From assembly GCA_027064785.1 (NCBI GenBank), contig JAMOPE010000372.1, positions 1-7,545 of the forward strand: a stretch of 7,545 nt of DNA. Reading direction: 5' to 3'. This DNA comes from Geobacteraceae bacterium (lineage in GTDB: Bacteria > Desulfobacterota > Desulfuromonadia > Desulfuromonadales > Geopsychrobacteraceae). The position numbers and the translations under genes are program-made. Below are positions 1 to 5,720 of this stretch, piece after piece (the first letter of the stretch is position 1; each line of letters starts with the position of its first letter). The notes beneath the pieces are model-generated. The model was not told the origin of the DNA and ran no database searches. It worked only from the letters and a program-made list of their open reading frames with translations.

Positions 1-785
1 ATATCCATTATGGGCGCGTTGAAGTCCGCCATAAAAGCCTTGGCGGGCATCAATTTTCAGGATTGGATCTGGCCGATATTTCCGAGTATGAAGCCGAACG
101 CTTCATGGATATTTACCAGACTGTTCGCAGCCGGAAAAAACTGGAGATGGCTGGAATTAACGAAATTGTCGATGGCTTCATCAATGCGTTTAACAGCCAA
201 AGCGATGCCTTCATGGCCATTGCCCCACTCCGCTCCATGGATGAGTACACCTATACCCACTCAACCAATATCTGCATGCTCAATCTGGCCCAGGCAAAGG
301 TTTTGGGGATTGAGGGGCAATTACTGAATGATATCGGAATTGCTGCGATGCTCCACGATGTCGGTAAAATGTTTATTTCTCCCGACATCCTTTCCAAATC
401 AGGGCAGCTCACCGAAGAAGAGTGGCAGATTATGCAGCAGCACCCGCGACTGGGGGCCGAATACCTGCTTAACACTCCGGGCGTTCCCCGACTGGCAGTG
501 GTTACCGCATACGAACACCACATGCGCTACGATAGCCAGGGGTATCCCCGGACAAATCGGTCCTGGCAGCAGCACATTTGCTCCTATATGACGGCTATTT
601 CAGATACCTACGATGCAATGCGAACTCATCGTGTCTACGAAGAGGCGCTGGGAACCGACCAGATTATCTCCATCATGCTGGAGTTAGCGGGAACCAAACT
701 CCACCCCCAACTGACTTATAGCTTTCTGCAGGTCATCAGCGATCTCGATAAACCGGGTGCACCAAGCAACTATTCGACATTGTAG
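1..785 (+). CDS. HD-GYP domain protein, probable cyclic-di-GMP phosphodiesterase (5'-truncated by window)
   Basis: The reading frame is open from base 3 with no start in view, so the N-terminus lies outside; 260 codons are visible before the TAG at 783-785. Counting from base 3, the HD-GYP metal-site residues can be placed: H86 in THSTN, H118-D119 with K122 in HDVGK, H147 in QQHPRLG, H172-H173 and GYP at 180-182, and D201 in ISDTYDAM. HD-GYP enzymes hydrolyse cyclic-di-GMP to pGpG or GMP in the cytoplasm using a two- or three-metal centre, and all the His/Asp ligands common to the family appear present. The GYP stretch is altered: HHMRYDSQGYP where HHExxDGxGYP is usual. About 80 residues precede the HD core and are not a receiver domain; the partial N-terminal region could not be assigned. 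The whole resembles stand-alone HD-GYP proteins of Geobacter-like bacteria. Catalytic activity is inferred from conserved ligands. ettA follows 66 bases downstream on the same strand with no terminator between. Confidence 0.85.
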   Translation, partial: IHYGRVEVRHKSLGGHQFSGLDLADISEYEAERFMDIYQTVRSRKKLEMAGINEIVDGFINAFNSQSDAFMAIAPLRSMDEYTYTHSTNICMLNLAQAKVLGIEGQLLNDIGIAAMLHDVGKMFISPDILSKSGQLTEEEWQIMQQHPRLGAEYLLNTPGVPRLAVVTAYEHHMRYDSQGYPRTNRSWQQHICSYMTAISDTYDAMRTHRVYEEALGTDQIISIMLELAGTKLHPQLTYSFLQVISDLDKPGAPSNYSTL

Positions 786-809
786 AAGCCCCCCTCCGAA
801 TGTTATACA
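780..809 (+). promoter_or_regulatory. Possible weak promoter for ettA
   Basis: TTGTAG (780-785) and TATACA (804-809) are spaced by 18 bases, and a TG sits one base before the second hexamer, as in an extended -10 element. Neither hexamer is a good match to the sigma-70 consensus, and the first overlaps the stop codon of the upstream gene. Transcription would begin about 35 bases before the ettA start. Read-through from the HD-GYP gene is the alternative, since no terminator lies between them. Confidence 0.22.
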
Positions 810-851
810 CAACGACTTATTAACAAATAAAACCACACAAGGATTAATTTC

Positions 852-2528
852 ATGAGCGAAGACACAAAAAAAATCATCTATTCAATGATGCGGGTGAGTA
901 AAAGTTACAACAAACAGCCCATCATCAAAGATATATCTCTCTCTTATTATTACGGTGCAAAAATCGGCGTTCTCGGCCTGAACGGTTCAGGTAAATCGAC
1001 GCTGCTGAAAATCATGGCAGGCGTTGACAAAGAATTTAACGGTGAAGCAGCATTATCAGATGGCTACAGTGTCGGCTATCTGGAACAGGAACCGCAACTT
1101 GACGATGAAAAAACCGTGCGTGAAGTCGTCAAGGAAGGGGTGCAGGAAATTGTCGACCTTCTCGCTGAATTTGAGGAGATCAACAACGCCTTTGCTGACC
1201 CCGATTGCGACATGGATAAACTTCTCGCCCGGCAGGCTGAAGTGCAGGATAAGCTCGATGCAGCCGATGCCTGGGAGCTTGACTCGCGACTGGAGCTAGC
1301 CGAAGAAGCACTGCGCTGCCCGCCACCTGAAACCCGGATCAAAGTCCTTTCCGGTGGAGAAAAACGTCGCGTCGCCCTGTGTCGGCTGCTGTTACAGAAA
1401 CCCGATATCCTTCTCCTCGATGAGCCGACCAACCACCTCGATGCCGAAACCGTCGCATGGCTGGAGCAGCATCTACAACGTTATCCCGGCACCGTTATTG
1501 CTGTCACTCACGACCGCTATTTTCTCGATAACGTTGCCGGCTGGATTCTTGAGCTTGACCGTGGCCACGGAATCCCGTGGAAAGGAAATTACTCAAGCTG
1601 GCTGGAACAGAAACAGGAACGGCTGCGCAAAGAAGAGAAAAGTGAAAGTAAGCGGCAGCAGACGTTACAGCGTGAGCTGGAATGGATTCGCATGTCACCC
1701 AAAGGCCGTCACGCCAAATCACAGGCACGGATTAAATCATACGAGCAGCTACTGGGTAACGCCGGACTCGAAAAAGAGAAAACTCTTGAGCTGTACATCC
1801 CGCCCGGTCCACGCCTTGGTGGTATCGTTGTTGAGGCAAACGAAATCAGCAAAGGTTTTGGCGACAGACTGCTCATCGAAAAGCTTAGTTTCAACCTCCC
1901 GGCCGGTGGCATTGTCGGGGTCATCGGTCCCAACGGTGCGGGGAAATCGACCCTGTTCAATATGATGACGGACAAAGAACAGCCCGACAGCGGAACCTTC
2001 AAAGTCGGTGAAACTGTTCAGCTTGGCTATGTCGATCAAAGCCGAACCCTTGATGGGGATAAAACAATATGGGAAGAAGTCACCGGCGGACAGGATATGA
2101 TTCAGGTCGGTGGACAGACGGTCAATTCACGTGCTTACGTTGCTAGATTTAACTTTTCCGGAAGTGACCAGCAGAAAAAGATTTCTGTTCTCTCCGGTGG
2201 AGAGCGCAACCGGGTCCATCTGGCAAAAATGCTCCGTGAAGAAGCAAATGTGCTCCTCCTCGATGAGCCGACCAACGATCTTGATGTCAACACCCTGCGG
2301 GCACTGGAAGAGGGGCTGGAGAACTTCGGCGGCTGCGCAGTCGTAATCAGTCACGACCGCTGGTTCCTCGACCGGATTGCAACCCACATTCTCGCATTTG
2401 AAGGGGATTCGCAGGTCATCTGGTATGAAGGAAACTATTCAGAATACGAAGCCGACAAGAAACGTCGGCTGGGGAAAAGTGCTGATCAACCACACCGAAT
2501 CAGATATCGGTCTCTGACCCGGCAATAG
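852..2528 (+). CDS. ettA: EttA, energy-dependent translational throttle protein (ABC-F ATPase)
   Basis: Complete, 558 residues, close to the 555 of E. coli EttA. ABC-F proteins have no membrane part; EttA binds the ribosomal E site and regulates entry of the initiation complex into elongation according to the ATP/ADP ratio. Two ABC cassettes are visible. Cassette 1 has Walker A GLNGSGKST (42-50), an arm insertion around residues 95-140, signature LSGGE (166-170) and Walker B ILLLDE with catalytic Glu191. The linker that contacts P-site tRNA spans about 245-325 and carries the EttA hallmarks GNYSSWLEQK and LEWIRMSPKGRHAKS. Cassette 2 has GPNGAGKST (359-367), LSGGE (447-451) and catalytic Glu472 in LLLDEPTND, followed by HDRWFLDRIATHILAFEG. 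The linker and arm separate EttA from Uup and other ABC-F proteins. The ATG start is supported by AAGGA at 839-843, eight bases upstream. A strong terminator follows directly, so the gene ends its transcript. Codons 5-8 contain a run of eight A. Confidence 0.97.
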   Translation: MSEDTKKIIYSMMRVSKSYNKQPIIKDISLSYYYGAKIGVLGLNGSGKSTLLKIMAGVDKEFNGEAALSDGYSVGYLEQEPQLDDEKTVREVVKEGVQEIVDLLAEFEEINNAFADPDCDMDKLLARQAEVQDKLDAADAWELDSRLELAEEALRCPPPETRIKVLSGGEKRRVALCRLLLQKPDILLLDEPTNHLDAETVAWLEQHLQRYPGTVIAVTHDRYFLDNVAGWILELDRGHGIPWKGNYSSWLEQKQERLRKEEKSESKRQQTLQRELEWIRMSPKGRHAKSQARIKSYEQLLGNAGLEKEKTLELYIPPGPRLGGIVVEANEISKGFGDRLLIEKLSFNLPAGGIVGVIGPNGAGKSTLFNMMTDKEQPDSGTFKVGETVQLGYVDQSRTLDGDKTIWEEVTGGQDMIQVGGQTVNSRAYVARFNFSGSDQQKKISVLSGGERNRVHLAKMLREEANVLLLDEPTNDLDVNTLRALEEGLENFGGCAVVISHDRWFLDRIATHILAFEGDSQVIWYEGNYSEYEADKKRRLGKSADQPHRIRYRSLTRQ

Positions 2529-2538
2529 ATTTCAACTC

Positions 2539-2580
2539 AAGGGTCTCTGGAAAAGAAACTTTTCCGGAGACCCTTTTCTT
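2539..2580 (+). terminator. Rho-independent terminator after ettA
   Basis: A near-perfect hairpin is visible. GGGTCTC (2541-2547) and GGAAAAG (2549-2555) pair with CTTTTCC (2559-2565) and GAGACCC (2567-2573); the T/G at 2548/2566 can form a wobble pair, giving a 15-bp stem and a three-base AAA loop. A further A-T pair or two extend the base. The + strand exit is TTTTCTT (2574-2580), a classic U-tract. It lies between convergent genes; on the - strand the hairpin is followed only by TTGAGTT, so termination of the solute-binding gene transcript here is plausible but weaker. Confidence 0.92.
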
Positions 2581-2587
2581 AAACAGC

Positions 2588-3358
2588 TCAATGTTTGACC
2601 GATAAATATTTATCGACAATCTGGTTGAACGGAACAACCCCATCCATATTGGGCCTTTTCAGCTCATCCAAACTTTTTTGGAGTTTGTTGATCAATTCAG
2701 GATCGGTATCTTTGTGTAAAGCAAGATAAAGGCTGGGTGTCTTCAAAATATAGACAGTCTCGAAATCATCTGGATCGACACCCATTTTAACCATTTTATA
2801 CTGAACTGTCTGAACGTTGAAGGCAAACAGATCAATCCGACCGGCACATAGCTTACGGATATTCTGTTCCGGCAGTGCCAACCGCTCAAGGTTTTCAAGC
2901 GGGACCCCTGCCTTAATCAGGAGTTGCTCCGGGGCGCCATCACGCACTGTCCCAATACGGTAACGTTTAAAATCATCAATCGTCCGGATGTCAATTTGTC
3001 GATCTTTTTTTGCGACAACACCGATCACGACATTATGCAGCGGACCAACCCAACGGAAGAGTTCTTCACGCTCAGCGGTTCGCGCCATACTAAAAAGAGC
3101 CGTTTCAGGAGTGTGCTTGATAATATGATACGCACGTGCCCACGGATAGAGCTGAATATCTCCCTGTTTCATCACCACCCCGGTCTCACGAAAAATATGT
3201 CGCACAATTTCCGTCGAAATCCCGGTAATCTGACCATCTTCAATAAAATTAAACGGGGGAAGATCCTCGGTCATCACCAGGACGGACGGCTCCGACTGTG
3301 CGTATAGCCAGCCCGGTAGAAAAAGTATAAACATCAGCAGTAAATGAACTCTTCTCAT
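2588..3358 (-). CDS. Secreted family-3 solute-binding protein (amino-acid-type, probable periplasmic sensor partner)
   Basis: 256 residues, the usual size for SBP_bac_3 proteins. It opens with a signal peptide: basic MRR, a hydrophobic stretch at 5-18, and a likely cleavage after LYA at residue 20. The mature protein begins with the family pattern VLVMTEDLPPFNF...GITGIS-type (about 27-50), then PWARA (72-76), ARTAEREELFRWVGP (92-106), and the lobe-2 core around FKRYRIGTVRDGAPEQLL (130-147). The ATG is preceded by GGAG at 3367-3370, eight bases away. No ABC permease or ATPase gene for import is nearby; the upstream neighbour on the same strand is a membrane histidine kinase, so a role in ligand sensing rather than uptake is inferred. 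Stand-alone proteins of this type also occur without transporters in many marine and metal-reducing bacteria. The ligand cannot be read from the sequence. A family call is firm, the sensory role is not. Confidence 0.88.
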   Translation of the reverse strand: MRRVHLLLMFILFLPGWLYAQSEPSVLVMTEDLPPFNFIEDGQITGISTEIVRHIFRETGVVMKQGDIQLYPWARAYHIIKHTPETALFSMARTAEREELFRWVGPLHNVVIGVVAKKDRQIDIRTIDDFKRYRIGTVRDGAPEQLLIKAGVPLENLERLALPEQNIRKLCAGRIDLFAFNVQTVQYKMVKMGVDPDDFETVYILKTPSLYLALHKDTDPELINKLQKSLDELKRPNMDGVVPFNQIVDKYLSVKH

Positions 3359-3402
3359 CCATTATTCTCCAACAAATCCCTATGAGTTACCGTTGAGGAT
3401 TA

Positions 3403-3411
3403 ATTTTAGCA
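3403..3411 (-). promoter_or_regulatory. Possible extended -10 promoter for the solute-binding protein gene
   Basis: Read on the - strand, TGCTAAAAT matches an extended -10 (TGn followed by five of six TATAAT bases). Seventeen bases upstream the hexamer GTTAGA is only a 3/6 match to TTGACA and lies inside the 3' end of the kinase gene. Transcription would start near 3396, giving a leader of about 38 bases that contains the GGAG ribosome site. The gene could therefore be expressed apart from the upstream operon. Confidence 0.35.
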
Positions 3412-3415
3412 GAGG

Positions 3416-5254
3416 TCAGGGTAAATCTAACGCCTGTCGGACAACCAGAGACAGCTCTTTAACGGTAAACGGTTTTTTCAGCAACTGGTCCACTATCCCA
3501 TCAGCGAGAAACGAAGAGTCCAGGGAATCAACGTTTCCGGTATAAAGGATGACAGGAATATCGGTTCTGTGACGTCGTAATTCTGCAGCCAGTTCGGTCC
3601 CGGTCATTTCCGGCATTGTTAAATCGGTGATGAGTAAATCAATGTCATCACGCTCAAGCAACAATTTTAATGCCTGCGTCGGTTGGTCACAGATTGTGAC
3701 CCGGTACCCCAGCGAACGCAGCATGTCCTGTCCCATCCCGATCACCACAGGGTCATCGTCAACTAACAGTAAATGTTCCGTGCCCCCTTCTGCGGTACCA
3801 ATATTGTAGGGGAGAGTTCCAGACTCTTTCTTCTCGGCTTCAACTCGTGGGAAATAAAGGGTAAAACAACAACCACAACCATTATCCGGGTCCAGAATAA
3901 TTTCACCAGCGTGAGCCTGGACAATCCCGTGAACAACAGCCAGCCCCATCCCCGTTCCCTTGCCTGTCTCTTTTGTTGTAAAAAAGGGATCGAAGACCCG
4001 TCCACGAATCTTCTCGGGGATACCGGGGCCATCATCACAGAAAGTTAAATAAGCATACCTCCCGGGATCAATATCAAGTAATTCAGCGTCCAGTGCTGTC
4101 ACCACCCGCTCAGTCAGTGACACCGTTATTTTCCCACCCGTTTCAGCGAGGGCATAACCCGAATTTGTTGCCAGATTCAGCAACACTTGATGCAACTGAC
4201 CAGCATCCCCGGAAATCCACAATGAGTCATCGAGATCGGTTTCAATCTCAATCGTCTTTGGCCACGACGCCTGAACAAGATCAAGGGCTTCTGTTACAAT
4301 TTCAGCCAGACAGAGCTTTTGGGTGTGATTTTCCGATTTACGACTGAAGACCATAATTTGAGCGATCAATGCCGCTGCCCGGTCCCCTGCCATCAGGACT
4401 TGTTCCAAACGACTCTGCGTCTTTGACCCCTCTTCGGCCGAGTTGTAACATAGTTGGACATAACCAAGCATTGCGGTAAGGATATTATTAAAATCGTGAG
4501 CGACTCCCCCGGCGAGGGTCCCCAGGGCCTCCATCTTATGCGCGTGATTCAGCTGATATTCCAACTGTTTGCGGCGTGAAAACTCTTCCTTCATCCGTTC
4601 GATAAGCCCGTTAATCGAATCGGCGAGCAGATCAACTTCATCAAGGGTCGATCTATGATTATCGAGTGTAAGCGGTGGAAGAGACTCAACAGCGGTCAAA
4701 TCAATTCGGCGGGTATAATTTGCGACAGTCACAATCCGCTGGATCGCTCCGAGGTAAAAAAGGAGGAAAATAGCGACAGCAACCCCGAAAACGCCCAATC
4801 CATTAGTGAGAAACTCTGTCAGGATATAACGGTTGAACAGCTCGCCAAAGGGTTGGTCACAAAGTTGAAGATAAGCGGTTCCCACTTCGATTCGGGGGCC
4901 CTGAAAAGATTTTTGGTAATCGATGTTGAGAAAATGTTCCCGGTGAGGGTTGTCTCCCTTTATCCCGGCCTCAACACACTGTTCCCGTTCAGAATCACAA
5001 ATTTCAATATAGGTCAGGAGTGGATTGACCTGACTGGAAATAACCGTTTTGACCATCGACCAGTCATAATTCCAAACAGCTTCGCGAATACTGGCCATCG
5101 CACTCTGCTCAAAACTCGCAATCTCACGTTGCAGCAGTTCCTGCTCACGCTGCTGCAATCTACTGATCTGGTACAAGGAAATACACAGGGTGATCAGAGT
5201 GCAGATGAGTATTGAACCTAGCAACAGGCGTTTTTTTAGACTGACATTTTTCAT
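3416..5254 (-). CDS. Membrane hybrid sensor histidine kinase with C-terminal receiver domain
   Basis: 612 residues. Layout: transmembrane helix about 9-29; periplasmic sensor 30-150 containing AVWNYDW (59-65), a pattern seen in small extracytoplasmic kinase sensor domains; second helix about 152-171; a HAMP-like linker to about 225; HisKA with phospho-acceptor H253 in VAHDFNN; HATPase_c with N360/N364, DDGPGIP (407-413) and GKGTGMGL (431-438); then a receiver domain (about 493-612) with acidic pocket D499-D501, phospho-acceptor D544, T572 and K594. All catalytic residues are present, so autophosphorylation and transfer to its own receiver are expected. There is no HPt or DNA-binding output domain and no such gene in view. 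The start ATG overlaps the HIT gene stop (ATGA at 5251-5254) and has only a distant, poor Shine-Dalgarno, pointing to translational coupling. A solute-binding protein gene follows 57 bases downstream. A Cys-rich turn (C460, C462, C463) in the ATPase domain is odd. Confidence 0.93.
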   Translation of the reverse strand: MKNVSLKKRLLLGSILICTLITLCISLYQISRLQQREQELLQREIASFEQSAMASIREAVWNYDWSMVKTVISSQVNPLLTYIEICDSEREQCVEAGIKGDNPHREHFLNIDYQKSFQGPRIEVGTAYLQLCDQPFGELFNRYILTEFLTNGLGVFGVAVAIFLLFYLGAIQRIVTVANYTRRIDLTAVESLPPLTLDNHRSTLDEVDLLADSINGLIERMKEEFSRRKQLEYQLNHAHKMEALGTLAGGVAHDFNNILTAMLGYVQLCYNSAEEGSKTQSRLEQVLMAGDRAAALIAQIMVFSRKSENHTQKLCLAEIVTEALDLVQASWPKTIEIETDLDDSLWISGDAGQLHQVLLNLATNSGYALAETGGKITVSLTERVVTALDAELLDIDPGRYAYLTFCDDGPGIPEKIRGRVFDPFFTTKETGKGTGMGLAVVHGIVQAHAGEIILDPDNGCGCCFTLYFPRVEAEKKESGTLPYNIGTAEGGTEHLLLVDDDPVVIGMGQDMLRSLGYRVTICDQPTQALKLLLERDDIDLLITDLTMPEMTGTELAAELRRHRTDIPVILYTGNVDSLDSSFLADGIVDQLLKKPFTVKELSLVVRQALDLP

Positions 5255-5718
5255 TCAGGAAACGTTTCCGTTTTCGCGTAATCGGGTCGTAGGGCATGAA
5301 CAAGCAAGGGTTCAATAAATTTGAACTCCTCAAGGACAACCTCCAGAAGCTCATCGACAACAGGTTGATCATAGGGAACCGCGGGGCGATGTCCCCACAC
5401 CGGACCGGGCCAGGCGGGATCACCGTCACAGCGAGCGACATGGTGCAAATGTAACTGGCTGACAACATTTCCCAGTGCCGCGATATTAAGTTTATCAAAA
5501 TTGAAGTAATTTTCCATCCATCGCGATAATTGGTGTGATTCTGCCCAAAGCTGCTGGCGATCAGTTTCATCGAGTTGATGGATTTCCTGCACCCCTTCCC
5601 GCTGCGGCACCAGGATAAACCATGGATAGGTGCTGTCATTCATCAACAGCAGCCGGCATAGCGGGAAGCTACCGCAATCAAAAGTGTCATTCTGTAACCG
5701 GGGATCGAGAGAAAACAT
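5251..5718 (-). CDS. HIT-family (histidine triad) nucleotide hydrolase/transferase-like protein
   Basis: 155 residues from the chosen start. The family core is NVVSQLHLHHVAR (84-96). Aligned with the Fhit motif HxHxHxx, the first His is Gln (Q88), while the central nucleophile His (H90) and the third His (H92) are kept. It is followed by DGDPAWPGPVWG, a signature of a bacterial HIT subgroup common in proteobacteria. HIT proteins hydrolyse or transfer nucleotidyl groups through a covalent His-NMP intermediate; the substrate of this subgroup is not evident. The frame also opens earlier at 5745 and has ATG at 5721; ATG at 5718 is preferred because AAAGG lies seven bases upstream and the homologous-looking N-terminus begins MFSLDPRL. 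The rlmKL stop overlaps or abuts this start (TGATGATG), and the 3' end overlaps the kinase start by four bases, so the gene is the middle member of a coupled operon. Confidence 0.9.
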   Translation of the reverse strand: MFSLDPRLQNDTFDCGSFPLCRLLLMNDSTYPWFILVPQREGVQEIHQLDETDRQQLWAESHQLSRWMENYFNFDKLNIAALGNVVSQLHLHHVARCDGDPAWPGPVWGHRPAVPYDQPVVDELLEVVLEEFKFIEPLLVHALRPDYAKTETFPE

Positions 5719-5720
5719 CA

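Noticed and set aside
63..785. A start of the HD-GYP gene at the TTG at 63
   Set aside because: The same frame is open upstream to the window edge and encodes plausible protein sequence, so the TTG is an internal Leu and the gene is simply cut.
817..830. TTATT/AATAA inverted repeat before ettA as a terminator for the HD-GYP gene
   Set aside because: Only five A-T pairs with no following T-tract; too weak to terminate.
1354..1965. 203-codon + strand frame inside ettA
   Set aside because: Out-of-frame shadow; ettA in this region has unmistakable ABC-F motifs and the alternative protein has no family features.
4655..5215. 186-codon frame on the + strand opposite the kinase sensor region
   Set aside because: Antisense shadow of a well-supported gene; the predicted protein shows no recognisable domain and there is no convincing ribosome site.
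5160..5639. 159-codon - strand frame overlapping the HIT gene
   Set aside because: Alternative frame of the HIT gene, which is fixed by its triad motif and junction overlaps.
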